Made by a program: the position numbers and the translations under genes. A stretch of 64,000 nt of DNA from Stratiformator vulcanicus. Its GTDB lineage: Bacteria > Planctomycetota > Planctomycetia > Planctomycetales > Planctomycetaceae. Of the stretch, positions 28,624 through 37,514 are shown in pieces. Positions within the stretch are counted from its first letter, which is position 1; every line of letters begins with the position of its first letter. The DNA lies in the NCBI RefSeq assembly GCF_007744515.1, contig NZ_CP036268.1:1-64000 (forward strand). The letters run 5' to 3'. The notes below the pieces were generated by a model that saw nothing but the letters and a program-made list of their open reading frames with translations, was not told the origin of the DNA and searched no databases.

Positions 28624-29654
28624 GCCGGTTTCTCGTCCTCAAAGAGATCGTCGTCGATCTCGACCGCTTCTTCGGCTGAATCGGACGTCTGGGCGTCACT
28701 ATTCTTTTCGGCCGACCCGATGAGCGCGATGAACGCGTCCTCCAGAGTCGCTTTGGCTCGGCTGAGGCTCACGATGCTGATACCGGCGGCCCGCCAGGCA
28801 TCGACCAACAGGTCGATGTCGGCCTGATCGCTGACCGCCGCTTTCGCGGACGTCCCAGCCGATGAGGGCTCGGCGACAACTGCAATGCGTTCGGCAAAGG
28901 GCTTGGCCGCTTCCTCGACGGCTTCCGTGCGAGCGCAGAGTTCGAACCGGACCTCGGTCTCGACGTTCGTCAGCTCATCAACGGTCGCGACTTTTTGCAG
29001 GCGTCCCCGATTGAGGATCGCCACGCGATCGGAGACCAATTCGGTTTCCTGAAGCAGGTGGCTGTTGAGGAAGACCGTCTTGCCTTCCTGCTTGAGGCGA
29101 TGCAGCACCTGTCGAATCTCTCGTCGACCGACCGGGTCGACGCCGTCGGTCGGTTCGTCGAGCACGATCAAGTCGGGATCGTGCAGCATCGCCTGCGCGA
29201 GCCCGAGCCGTTGGAGCATTCCCTTCGAATAACCGCTGACGGAGCTCTTGGCCCGCTTCGAAAGCCCGACTTGCTCGAGCACCTTCGGCCGGGCCTGCCG
29301 AATCGCCTGTCCCGAGAGTCCGCTGAGCGCACCGTAATATTCGAGAGCCGTGTTGCCGGTCAGGTGTTGTGGGATGCGGTGATTCTCGGGCAGATAGCCG
29401 ACGTGGGATCGCATCTTTAGCGAACCGGCCGTAAGCCCGAGGACTTTTGCATCGCCCCCGCTGCGGCGAACGATTCCGAGCAGAATCTTGATCAGTGTCG
29501 TTTTGCCGGCACCGTTCGGGCCGAGCAGGCCGAAGATCTCCCCCTTCTGCACGTCGAACGTCACGCCTTGCAGCGCCTCGACCTTCCGTTTGCGGAACGT
29601 GCCTTCGCGATAGGTCTTTCGCAGCGAGGAAACGCTGATCGCGGACGCATTCAT
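28620..29654 (-). CDS. ABC transporter ATP-binding protein
   Basis: ATPase partner of the permease downstream. It has Walker A GPNGAGKT (residues 45-52), Q-loop sequence in LPENHRIP, a variant signature SGYSKGMLQRLGLAQ in place of LSGGQ, Walker B IVLDEPTDGVDP and the switch His in LNSHLLQE. The C-terminal 110 residues after the ATPase core are a variable extension ending in an acidic tail. The layout is that of DrrA/NosF-like exporters of ABC-2 type. Four-base overlap with the permease start indicates coupled translation. Confidence 0.92.
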   Translation of the reverse strand: MNASAISVSSLRKTYREGTFRKRKVEALQGVTFDVQKGEIFGLLGPNGAGKTTLIKILLGIVRRSGGDAKVLGLTAGSLKMRSHVGYLPENHRIPQHLTGNTALEYYGALSGLSGQAIRQARPKVLEQVGLSKRAKSSVSGYSKGMLQRLGLAQAMLHDPDLIVLDEPTDGVDPVGRREIRQVLHRLKQEGKTVFLNSHLLQETELVSDRVAILNRGRLQKVATVDELTNVETEVRFELCARTEAVEEAAKPFAERIAVVAEPSSAGTSAKAAVSDQADIDLLVDAWRAAGISIVSLSRAKATLEDAFIALIGSAEKNSDAQTSDSAEEAVEIDDDLFEDEKPA

Positions 29655-29859
29655 TCCGGAGCGATCAATTTTGGGAAAGCGAATGAAATTCGGGGCCGAC
29701 CGAAACTGGCCGGGGTGCCGGTGGGTTTACTTTCGCGGGATGACAGTCCCGGTCCAAGCAGAGTTTGCGAAATAGGCGACCATTCGTCGACTCAACCCGT
29801 AGCCCGCAAAAATCTTGAAGACGCGTCGCTCATGTAATGGTTACCAATTATTGGCGATT

Positions 29860-30133
29860 CTGGGGCGGCGAAAGCGCCGTCCCCGGCCACCAAACGATAG
29901 CCCGACGCGCCAGCGAGGCCGTGAAAATACTCTTCAACGGCGACACCGTCGTCGAGCAATTGCGAGTTAGAGAATTCACGTTACTGGGTCGGCAAGAGCG
30001 CCGTCCCCCGAACGATAGCCCGACGCGCGAGCGAGGCCGTCAGAATACTCTCCTTCGTTGACACCGTCGTCGAGCAATTTCTCGTTAGAGAGTTCACCTT
30101 CCGGAGGTGGCGAAAGCGTCGTCCCCGCCTCCC
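29860..30133. repeat. Tandem repeat cluster upstream of the kinase gene
   Basis: Two full units of about 120 bases (starting at 29867 and 29991) and part of a third (30109). Each unit contains a REP-B-like hairpin core (GGCGAAAGCGCCGTCCCC and variants), a REP-A-like core (GATAGCCCGACGCG at 29895-29920 and 30013-30038), then ACACCGTCGTCGAGCAAT and a GTTAGAGA(A/G)TTCAC end. The rest of the 660-base gap (29655-30314) shows no gene. Confidence 0.8.
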
Positions 30134-30314
30134 GAGAGACATCGCAATTCGATTATCGAACAGACCCACTTTCGGCGATTCCCAGTCCGTGTCGTTGTGC
30201 GGTAAGGTTCAGGTGATGCAAACTGTGATGTTATTTCATTTGAAACGTCGACTCATCTGGTGACTCGCCGTTCGATCCGAACGACATTCGACCTTCTCAA
30301 AATTTCAATCGACC

Positions 30315-31919
30315 ATGAGCGACCCATCGCCTTCGCCTTCATCTGACTCTACACCAACGACAGGATCCCTCAGTGGACCGGCGGACCGAGCGTCTGACTT
30401 GATCGGCAAAGAGTTGGGAGACTTCCGTCTGCTGCGTCGGCTCGGCTCGGGTGGAATGGCTGAGGTCTATCTGGCAGAACAGCTCTCGCTGAAACGAAAA
30501 GTCGCGGTGAAGATTCTACGGGCCGAAACGGTCGACGAATCGGAAACGACGATGCGGCGGCGATTCGAGCAGGAAGCGACCGCGGCGGCAAACCTCAATC
30601 ACGCCAACATCGTGCAGATCTACGCGATCGGCGAGCATGAAGGCCTGCACTTTATCGCGCAGGAGTACGTGCCGGGGACGACACTGCGAGACTACGTCTC
30701 GAAGAAAGGCCCGCTCGACGTGCTGACCGCCTTGCGAATCATGCGGCAGGTCGCACTGGCGCTGGACGCGGCTGCATCGAGCGGAATCGTGCATCGCGAC
30801 ATCAAGCCGGAAAACATTCTGCTGACGCGCAAAGGAGAGGCGAAGGTGGCCGACTTCGGCCTGGCCCTGCTGACTTCCGGCGAAGAGCGAATGGCACTGA
30901 CGCAGGCCGGCGTGACAATGGGTACGCCACTGTATATGAGCCCCGAACAGGTCAACGGCGGAACGCTCGACAATCGTAGCGACATCTATTCGCTCGGGGT
31001 CACCGGCTACCACATGCTTTCCGGGTCGCCGCCGTTTCGCGGAGAAACCGCGCTGGCGGTGGCCGTCAAACATCTGAATGAAACGCCGCCTCCCCTTGCG
31101 GAGCGACGGCCCGACCTGCCGACGGCTGTCGTGCAAATCGTCGATCGGACGATGCAGAAGCGTCCCGATCGACGCTACCAGTCCTCGAAAGAACTGGCGG
31201 CCGACCTGAGAAAAGTGGCGATCCAACTCAAATCGGATCCCGAAGCGGCAGACAAGATTCGGCTTTCGAAAATCCAACCGGCGCCGCGGAGTCAAAGCGA
31301 GTCGAACGGCCTGCTCGGTCTTGATCAATTTTATCATTGGAGTCTCGGTCGACACGCCGCCATGCTCGCCCTGGCCGTTCTGATCGTCGGCGGACTCGGT
31401 GCCGGTCTCGGATTCGCGATGCGTCAGCCCGATCCGTTCCGGTCGCCGCCTCCGCAGGCGAGGTACGAGAAGATGCCCGACGCGAAACTGCAGTTCTTTG
31501 CTGCGGCGATGGACGCGAGAAACCCGGCTGCGTGGCAGGCCGTCATCGAGTACTTCCCGCGTGACGAATTTTACGGTCGACAGGCGAAATACCGGCTGGC
31601 CTTGCTCAGTCTGGCCAGCAACGACCTGAGTACGGCCGAGTCGATGTTTGACGACTTAAAAACTCAAAACGATGACAAAGGGCTCAAAGCCACCGGGCTC
31701 GCGGGACAGGCGGTCGTCGCTGCGAGACGGGACGACTGGTCGACCTTCTCGACCCTAGCGACGCTCGCGTTCAACATCCAATCGGAAAGCACGCCGATCC
31801 GAGACGAACTCGTCCCTTACTTGACGGCAGCGGCGCAGCGGAACCGGCAGCAGATCGAAAGCAGCACGCTGGAAAGCCTCCGGCGGCTCGAACAACAAGT
31901 CGCCGAACCGCCGGAGTAA
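30315..31919 (+). CDS. Membrane-anchored Ser/Thr protein kinase (Hanks type)
   Basis: A 534-residue kinase with all catalytic motifs: glycine loop GSGGMAEVY (residues 44-52), Lys66 in VAVKIL, catalytic HRDIKPEN at 160-167, DFG at 180-182 and MSPEQ as the APE-like motif. One predicted transmembrane helix is at about 348-369 (LALAVLIVGGLGAGLGFAM). The last 165 residues are outside the membrane and contain helical, TPR-like spacing (YRLALLSLASNDLSTAESMF), a likely sensor or partner-binding part. Such kinases are numerous in planctomycetes. It is bracketed by related repeat clusters on both sides; no phosphatase gene is nearby. Confidence 0.93.
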   Translation: MSDPSPSPSSDSTPTTGSLSGPADRASDLIGKELGDFRLLRRLGSGGMAEVYLAEQLSLKRKVAVKILRAETVDESETTMRRRFEQEATAAANLNHANIVQIYAIGEHEGLHFIAQEYVPGTTLRDYVSKKGPLDVLTALRIMRQVALALDAAASSGIVHRDIKPENILLTRKGEAKVADFGLALLTSGEERMALTQAGVTMGTPLYMSPEQVNGGTLDNRSDIYSLGVTGYHMLSGSPPFRGETALAVAVKHLNETPPPLAERRPDLPTAVVQIVDRTMQKRPDRRYQSSKELAADLRKVAIQLKSDPEAADKIRLSKIQPAPRSQSESNGLLGLDQFYHWSLGRHAAMLALAVLIVGGLGAGLGFAMRQPDPFRSPPPQARYEKMPDAKLQFFAAAMDARNPAAWQAVIEYFPRDEFYGRQAKYRLALLSLASNDLSTAESMFDDLKTQNDDKGLKATGLAGQAVVAARRDDWSTFSTLATLAFNIQSESTPIRDELVPYLTAAAQRNRQQIESSTLESLRRLEQQVAEPPE

Positions 31920-31989
31920 CTGACGGACAATGGATCAGTTTGAACAAGTCAAACACTTAAGCCGGTGGCTGTGGACGGCGCCACCCATC

Positions 31990-32330
31990 GATAGCCCGAA
32001 GCGCCAGCGAGGCAGAAAAAATACCGTCCGAAAACGATCGTAAGCCAGTTCGAACGATTCGGATGCCCAAGCGGGCGGAAGTACAAGGCGTCTTTACGCC
32101 GTCCACAGCGATCTCGTCCTCGGCAATACCGTCGTCGAGCATTCGCGAGTTTAAGAGTTCGCGTTCCGTGGGCTGCGAAAGCGCCCTCCCCGGCCACCCG
32201 CCGATAGCCCGACGCGCCAGCGAGGCAGTGAGACTACTCTTTTCTTCTTCGGCAATACCGTCGTCGAGCATTCGCGAGTCAAAAGAGTTCGCATTCCGGG
32301 GGCGGCGAAAGTGCCCTCCCCGGCCACCCG
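31990..32330. repeat. Repeat cluster downstream of the kinase gene
   Basis: REP-A-like cores at 31990-32013 and 32202-32226, REP-B-like hairpins at 32167-32200 and 32295-32330 (both with GGCCACCCG ends), and the shared string AATACCGTCGTCGAGCATTC at two places (about 32126 and 32253). The same string, as ACACCGTCGTCGAGCAAT, is in the cluster upstream of the kinase. No gene is seen in the 421-base gap from 31920. Confidence 0.8.
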
Positions 32331-32340
32331 ACGCAGGGCT

Positions 32341-33219
32341 TCAAATCCCGTTCATCCGTTCGCCGCGACCGTTATCAGCGAATTGCGGATCCTTCAGTTC
32401 GCGCGGTAGTGGGAACCGGCGGGGGTTGTCGATGAACCGCCTACGCGAATCTTCGGTCGCGTGCAGGTAGAGCCGGTCTTTATAGAACGAACCGTACTCA
32501 ATCCGGCCGGGGATCGGCTGACGCTTTGTGGCGAGAATCGTGGGATCGAACCCGCTGTAGCGTGGGGCGAACTTCTCCGGTTGATCGCGGAACTGAGCCA
32601 GTTCCTCGGCGTCGGCCAGATAGTACACGACGCCTTGGTGCCGCCAGGCAAATTTCGGGTCGCCCTGTGACCAAACCTTTTCCTGGACGAGAGCCACCGG
32701 GCTGTAGCCGTCCAGTCCGAGTCCCTGCTCTTCGGCGAGGTCGCTTAACACCTCGGTCGCATCCCGCTTCACAATTTCGACGCGGCGGTCGCTGCGCTTT
32801 TCGATGCGGGCTGCCCCTGAGTCGAGCCGGGCGAGGTAGCCGTTCGTACTCGTTCCTCCGACGTAGCGGGAAACGACATCGCCGCTCGGGCTCAATATGA
32901 CGTCGGTTGGCAGGGCGGCGACACCGAAGCGGCGTTTCAGATCGCCGTGATGATCGACATTGACCTTCACACCAACCGCTGATGTCCCCAGTTCCGAAGT
33001 AATCGTGGACGAATTGAGCACGCTCTCCATCGCTCGGCAGGGGCCGCACCAGTCGGCGTAAAAATGGACGACGAGCGGCACTCCCAACTTCCGTGCTTCC
33101 GATTGGGCGGCGTCGAAATCTCGATGCCACGACCCGGCTGATGCCGATGAGATCGTCAGTGATGCAACCAGTACCATCACCGTCAGTGCGCAGAACGAGA
33201 GTGACTTTTGCAGCAGCAT
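32341..33219 (-). CDS. Secreted thioredoxin-like protein with YHS-like C-terminus
   Basis: A 292-residue protein: signal peptide (cleavage near SASA, residue 28), then a thioredoxin fold with active site WCGPC (Trp57, Cys58, Cys61) and the cis-Pro strand AALPTDVIL. From about residue 165 on, the pattern GYSPVALVQEKVW, FAWRHQGVVYYLADAEELAQF and the P-x-K-(F/Y)-x-P-x-Y-(S/G)-G block resembles a YHS metal-binding domain, without obvious Cys ligands. Likely an extracytoplasmic thiol-disulphide protein; a YHS-like partner domain suggests metal-linked redox. The gene is alone and runs opposite to the kinase. Confidence 0.82.
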   Translation of the reverse strand: MLLQKSLSFCALTVMVLVASLTISSASAGSWHRDFDAAQSEARKLGVPLVVHFYADWCGPCRAMESVLNSSTITSELGTSAVGVKVNVDHHGDLKRRFGVAALPTDVILSPSGDVVSRYVGGTSTNGYLARLDSGAARIEKRSDRRVEIVKRDATEVLSDLAEEQGLGLDGYSPVALVQEKVWSQGDPKFAWRHQGVVYYLADAEELAQFRDQPEKFAPRYSGFDPTILATKRQPIPGRIEYGSFYKDRLYLHATEDSRRRFIDNPRRFPLPRELKDPQFADNGRGERMNGI

Positions 33220-33472
33220 AGGGAAACTCCGTTTGTGGGCAGTCGACCAGGCAGGTCGCCCGACGGGGCGAAGAGTCGACGGTCGGGTAGGTCTTGCGTG
33301 TTCGTCACGCAGGAGTCGTCGGCCATTCCTTCCAGCCGGACGACAGGGCGATTCCGATCGCGTCCTTACGATCCCATTCCTTGTTGGGGCGAGAGAATGC
33401 CGTAGGTAAAGTCCCCTGTCAAACCCCCGGTCGTCCCTGATTACCGATTTTCACGGAATCGACCCGACGGCA

Positions 33473-34609
33473 TCACATCGCCCGGCGAGTTTTTCGGCCG
33501 TTTTTGAAGCTCTCGATCACCATGTTTCCGAGGTCAGACGCATTGCAGTAAGCAGAAACCCCGCCAGAGACTTGCGCCATCTTCTCCACAAAATTCACAA
33601 GGCCGAGATAGAAGTAATCTTCGACCAGCGCGAAGCTCGAAAGGTGAATTCCGTCGGTCGCACATTTCTTGACTTCCTGGAGCGTCATCCCGGCCGTCTT
33701 TTCGTCCGGCGGGTAGATCAGCACGACGTCTCGCCCCTCAATGTGAGCGGTCGGTTCGCCATCGGTGATCGTGATGATTTGCTTATTCGGCGCCGCCTGC
33801 CGCGAGAGAATCCGCCGCGCGAACTGCAGGCCGGCCTGAATATTGGTGAAATGCTGCGGGACGAAGGCGGGCGGGTTGTCGAGGCTGATCCGCAGCCGAA
33901 CCCGCGGGTCATAAATACTGACGGGTTTGGGGGCCGAGTTCATCAGCTCCCGTTCGGTCATCGGTGAGGCGTACGTGTAGAAGCCGACAAACTGCAGGAA
34001 GTCCCCCTGATATTTGCCCCGCACGAGCGACTGCATCGCCAGCGCGACCTTTTTCGCCGCTCCGTATTTGCCGTACCGCATCATGCTGCCCGACATATCG
34101 ACGAGCACCACCGTTGCGCAGCTCGTCTGATATTCGGTGTCATGGACGACGAAGTCGTCCTCGGCGATCCCGATCGGGCTGCCGCCCCCTTGCCGATACA
34201 GTGCGTTCTTCAGCGTTTCGTGCATGTCGAGGTTCGAAACCGGATCGCCGAACTCGTACGGCTTCGACTCCTCGTGAATCGTCTCCCCTGCCCCGCGGAA
34301 CTCGGTCTCGTGCTTACCGAGTTTGTCCTTGCGGGTGACGTCGAACAGCTCTTCCAGTGCTTTGTTCTCGACGCGCCGCAGCCCCTTCGGAGTGATGACG
34401 AACTGCCCGTTCTCGTCCTGCTCGATATTCCCCTGCTTGAGCAACGCCTCGATTAATTCGGGATGCTCTTCGGCGAGATCCTCAAGCTGGTCGAGGACCG
34501 ACTCGCCGTAATCGAGCATGTACTCGCTGATCTGGTCGAAGACCTGATCGGCACTCTGCGGCTGGAATTCCTCGGAGCCGTCGAAGCGGGAGTATTCAAA
34601 GTCGGGCAT
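33473..34609 (-). CDS. VWA-domain protein with intact MIDAS motif
   Basis: A 378-residue protein. The first 150 residues are charged and helical (with LDQLEDLAEEHPELIEALLKQG) and resemble the N-terminal region of CoxE/YehP-like VWA proteins. The VWA domain begins about residue 160, with the metal-ion site DMSGSM at 171-176, the Thr in HFTNIQAG and the Asp in ITDGEP. No membrane segment or signal peptide is present, so it is probably cytoplasmic. Such proteins often work with a MoxR-type AAA+ ATPase, but none is adjacent here. Function is inferred only at domain level. Confidence 0.88.
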   Translation of the reverse strand: MPDFEYSRFDGSEEFQPQSADQVFDQISEYMLDYGESVLDQLEDLAEEHPELIEALLKQGNIEQDENGQFVITPKGLRRVENKALEELFDVTRKDKLGKHETEFRGAGETIHEESKPYEFGDPVSNLDMHETLKNALYRQGGGSPIGIAEDDFVVHDTEYQTSCATVVLVDMSGSMMRYGKYGAAKKVALAMQSLVRGKYQGDFLQFVGFYTYASPMTERELMNSAPKPVSIYDPRVRLRISLDNPPAFVPQHFTNIQAGLQFARRILSRQAAPNKQIITITDGEPTAHIEGRDVVLIYPPDEKTAGMTLQEVKKCATDGIHLSSFALVEDYFYLGLVNFVEKMAQVSGGVSAYCNASDLGNMVIESFKNGRKTRRAM

Positions 34610-34650
34610 AAGCTAGTCGAGGGTCGAGAGTTCAGAGTCGAGGGCAAAAC

Positions 34651-34733
34651 AAACAAGCCCGACGCGCGAGCGAGGGATATTCTTACTACGGCACCCGTAG
34701 GAGCGAATCCCTTGCTTGCGCTGCGGGCTTGTG
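34651..34733. repeat. Inverted pair of REP-A copies
   Basis: Forward copy 34651-34678 (AAACAAGCCCGACGCG...) and reverse copy 34705-34733 (GAATCCCTTGCTTGCG...), 26 bases apart, so transcripts could fold into one long hairpin. It lies between the VWA start and the Obg stop. Confidence 0.8.
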
Positions 34734-34779
34734 TCGGCGCGCCCTTTTTCAATAACGCGACGCGTTCGATTGTAGGCGC

Positions 34780-35787
34780 CTAACCTTCTTCGTTCTCCCC
34801 CAGCACTGCCAACTCCTCGAAGATTCGCTTCTGAAGTCCTTCCAATCCCCAGCCGGTCGCAGCGGAGATCTGCAGCACCGGTTTGCCGAGTTCTTCAGAA
34901 AGCATTTCCGCGATCGGGGCGGCGTCAGGCAATTCGCATTTGCTGACGCAGATGATCTCGGGACGCTCGGCGAGCGACGCCTCGTACAGCCGGAGTTCCT
35001 CGCGAATTTGCTTGTAGTTGTCGATCGGATCGGTCTGATCGGTCGGCATCGGTTCGACCAGATGCACGAGCAGCCGCGTCCGTTCGACATGCCGGAGAAA
35101 TTCGTGGCCGAGGCCGACGCCCTGCGAGGCTCCTTCGATCAGCCCCGGTATATCGGCGAGCACAAACTCCCGGTCCCAGCCCTCGCGGACCATGCCGAGG
35201 TTGGGGTATTTCGTGGTGAAGGGATAGTCGGCGATCTCCGGCGTCGCCGCCGACATGCGGGAGAGCAACGTCGATTTGCCCGCGTTCGGTTTGCCGATCA
35301 GCCCGACATCGGCGATCAACTTCAACTCGAGCATGACCTCACGATATTCCCCTTCGCCGCCCGGCTCGTATTCTCTGGGCGTCTGATGAGTCGCGGTGGC
35401 AAAGTGTCGGTTGCCGCGTCCCCCGCGTCCCCCGTGACACAGGACGATCTCCATCCCGTCGGCGTTGAGATCTTTGAGCACATGGCCTCGTTTGAGGTCG
35501 CGAACGATCGTGCCCGGCGGAACGACGATCAGAACGTCCTCGCCGTTCTTGCCGTGCATCAGGCTACCCATGCCGTGCTGTCCACGACCGGCGTTCCAAT
35601 GCTTGTGTCCCACGATGTTCGACAGGCTTGATACGTTGACGTCGGCCCGAATGATCACATCGCCGCCGTCGCCGCCGTCCCCCCCGTTGGGTCCACCCCG
35701 TGGCACATGCGACTCTCGGCGGAAGCTCATGCAGCCATCGCCGCCGTCACCGGCCCGGCAGTAAATAGATGTGCGATCAACGAACAT
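34780..35787 (-). CDS. obgE: Obg-family GTPase (ObgE/CgtA)
   Basis: Essential ribosome-assembly and stress GTPase. The N-terminal Gly-rich Obg fold is clear (RAGDGGDGCMSFRRE, GGPNGGDGGDGGDV, GRGGRGNRHFATATH). The G domain has G1 GKPNAGKS (165-172), G2 YPFTT and G3 DIPGLIEGA (212-220). The G4 motif, normally NKxD, reads SKCE (282-285), so both usual guanine-specifying residues are substituted by similar ones. G5 is SAATGWG. No C-terminal OCT domain is visible; 335 residues is the short form. It is near an inverted repeat and REP-A pair. Confidence 0.95.
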   Translation of the reverse strand: MFVDRTSIYCRAGDGGDGCMSFRRESHVPRGGPNGGDGGDGGDVIIRADVNVSSLSNIVGHKHWNAGRGQHGMGSLMHGKNGEDVLIVVPPGTIVRDLKRGHVLKDLNADGMEIVLCHGGRGGRGNRHFATATHQTPREYEPGGEGEYREVMLELKLIADVGLIGKPNAGKSTLLSRMSAATPEIADYPFTTKYPNLGMVREGWDREFVLADIPGLIEGASQGVGLGHEFLRHVERTRLLVHLVEPMPTDQTDPIDNYKQIREELRLYEASLAERPEIICVSKCELPDAAPIAEMLSEELGKPVLQISAATGWGLEGLQKRIFEELAVLGENEEG

Positions 35788-35802
35788 GGCGAAGGAGCAG
35801 TC

Positions 35803-35945
35803 AGAAGACAGGAGTTAGTAGTCAGAAGCACGAGCGATCCGGTCATTAGACCGTCCGAGCGCCCCCGGCGATACACTAACACTGGCCCGGTCGAAACGCA
35901 GAAAACTCTAGTCTTCTAACTTCCGACTTCTGACTCCTGTCTTCT
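35803..35945. repeat. Inverted repeat between Obg and the TAXI gene
   Basis: AGAAGACAGGAGT (35803-35815) pairs exactly with ACTCCTGTCTTCT (35933-35945); AGTCAGAAG (35820-35828) pairs with CTTCTGACT (35927-35935). The right arm lies inside the last codons of the TAXI gene. Spacer about 100 bases. Confidence 0.55.
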
Positions 35946-37253
35946 CAATTCCGCCTCCTCGACTCGCAATGTCCGCACCGTCTGACGGGCATCGGCGACG
36001 TGGCTGATGAAGCCGGTCAGATGTTCTTGGCCATGCACCCGGCCGGAGGAGTAGGACTCAATCGCTCGCTCCTTCAGCCGGGTTAATTCGTCGAGCAGGT
36101 CATTCCGCATTCGCTCGGTAAATGTTCCGCCTCGAAGCGCGGCAAAGGCCCGAGCCTCCAGCGCGGAGACTTCATCAAAGTACTCTTCGAAACGGACTGC
36201 CTGTTTGCGGCGATACCATTGCCACAGCAGAAACGCGGCGACGAGTGCCGAAAAAACGAAGCTGCGGGCGCTCTCGGCGTTGTCGATGAATTCATTCGTG
36301 ACGATCGGTTCGTGCCGGCGAAGAAACGCGATCGTCCCTTCGTGCAGCGGCAGTTCGCGAAACGGCTCGATCTCGGCGGACGACAATTCCCCGATTTCAG
36401 CCCGGCGACGAAAGTCCCCGTCGTACATCGCAGTCAACAGCCGTTCGACGGCCTCGGCGGGAACGTCCGCCCGGGCGACCAAATTCAGGCGTGGCGCGAT
36501 GGTCGCGATCGGTTCGCGCGGCTCGGCGGGATAGGCCCGATAGGCCGCGTACGGAATTTCGACCGGTGTCAGCGACGTATCGCGCATTGACAATGCTCGG
36601 CCGAACGGGATCGCGATCAGCCGGTAATTTCGCTTACGGACAAAAAATTCCGCAATGTCCGAGGGCATCGACGAAACGAAGAACATGGCGTCGGGCAACT
36701 GCTCGGCGGGCATCTGCTGCAGTTCGCGGTAGCTGTGGCTTTCGTCGATATAGTCCCCCGGGCCGACTCCATAGAACTGAAGGACCTGCTCGCTGAGCTG
36801 CCGCGACCCACTCCCCTTCGTACTCAGATTGATCCGCTTTCCGAGGAGCGAGGCCAGCCCGGCCTCCGCTAATTTTGGGCGGGCAACGAGGTGTAATGGC
36901 TCCGGATGCAAAATTGTGAGCTGACGGAGATCGGCGGGCGGGGGGCGAAGCCCGCCCTGCACGAAGGCGACGTCGAGCTCCCCCTCGGCGAGTAGCCTGA
37001 GCGATTCGACCGAGCCGGCCGTCGGCACGATTTCGACTGTGATCTTGTGGTGACCGACTTCTTCGGCAAGTGCGACGGCCAGATCGTGCCGGTGGCCGCG
37101 CTCACTGCCGGCACTGACACGCAGACGATAATGCCGCTCGCGCGTGATGAGCGGCATCACGAAGAGCGTCACGAACACCATCGCGACGGCGCCGGCGGCG
37201 AGATACTTCACGTGCCGCAAACGCTTACCGAGGCCGTCCTGTGGTGCGCTCAT
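35916..37253 (-). CDS. TAXI-family TRAP-type solute-binding protein, membrane-anchored
   Basis: A 445-residue protein. A hydrophobic helix at about 16-37 is followed by a periplasmic-binding fold of the TAXI type (YRLRVSAGSERGHRH, ...AEGELDVAFVQGG, LLGKRINLSTKGSGS, YGVGPGDYIDESHSY). A second helix at about 330-350 leads to a C-terminal coiled or helical part of 95 residues inside the cell. Ordinary TAXI proteins are secreted and soluble; two membrane anchors plus a cytoplasmic tail suggest sensing rather than uptake, since no TRAP permease gene is adjacent. The ligand is unknown. Confidence 0.82.
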   Translation of the reverse strand: MSAPQDGLGKRLRHVKYLAAGAVAMVFVTLFVMPLITRERHYRLRVSAGSERGHRHDLAVALAEEVGHHKITVEIVPTAGSVESLRLLAEGELDVAFVQGGLRPPPADLRQLTILHPEPLHLVARPKLAEAGLASLLGKRINLSTKGSGSRQLSEQVLQFYGVGPGDYIDESHSYRELQQMPAEQLPDAMFFVSSMPSDIAEFFVRKRNYRLIAIPFGRALSMRDTSLTPVEIPYAAYRAYPAEPREPIATIAPRLNLVARADVPAEAVERLLTAMYDGDFRRRAEIGELSSAEIEPFRELPLHEGTIAFLRRHEPIVTNEFIDNAESARSFVFSALVAAFLLWQWYRRKQAVRFEEYFDEVSALEARAFAALRGGTFTERMRNDLLDELTRLKERAIESYSSGRVHGQEHLTGFISHVADARQTVRTLRVEEAELRRQESEVGS

Positions 37254-37260
37254 GAGGCAA

Positions 37261-37302
37261 GCTGCGCTTGCGGTTTAGGGTTTAAAGGTGAGGGTTGAGG
37301 GA
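37261..37302 (+). repeat. Left inverted repeat flanking hicBA
   Basis: About 42 bases (GCTGCGCTTGCGGTTTAGGG, then a GGTGAGGGTTGAGG end) that match, inverted and imperfectly (roughly three quarters of positions), the copy at 37771-37814. Confidence 0.5.
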
Positions 37303-37337
37303 TGCACGATTACGCGTAGCTCCCCGACTCATTGAAT

Positions 37338-37514
37338 TTAATCAGCGAGCCTACGAATAATGCTTCGCGCAAGGTGCTCTTTAATTTCACGATGACGAGG
37401 CACTGGCTGGGCAACACCTGAGTTTGGATTCCGATACCAATCGTGCTTGGCACCGTTCCGAATCAGCACCGCACCGCCTTTCTCAATCACGCGAATCAGG
37501 TCGACACGCTTCAC
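37338..37514 (-). CDS. hicA: HicA-family mRNA interferase toxin
   Basis: A 58-residue gene read directly from the DNA. The GTG start at 37514 overlaps the hicB stop in GTGA, a classic coupling signal; the stop TAA is at 37338-37340. The product starts KRVDLIRVIEKGG, has the conserved toxin His in NGAKHDWYRNP (His24), then VPRHREIKEHLARSIIRRL, the strongly conserved C-terminal block. HicA is a small double-stranded-RNA-binding-fold protein that cuts mRNA or blocks translation and is neutralised by HicB. Length matches the family (about 60). The order is antitoxin then toxin, less common than hicA first. Confidence 0.88.
   Translation of the reverse strand: MKRVDLIRVIEKGGAVLIRNGAKHDWYRNPNSGVAQPVPRHREIKEHLARSIIRRLAD

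Noticed and set aside
28021-28827. A 268-codon plus-strand open frame opposite the ABC genes
   Set aside because: It crosses the junction of two motif-complete genes with ATGA overlap and has no conserved features.
29860-30133. CRISPR-like periodic repeats upstream of the kinase
   Set aside because: Units are about 120 bases long, imperfect and without unique spacers between short identical repeats; no cas genes are present.
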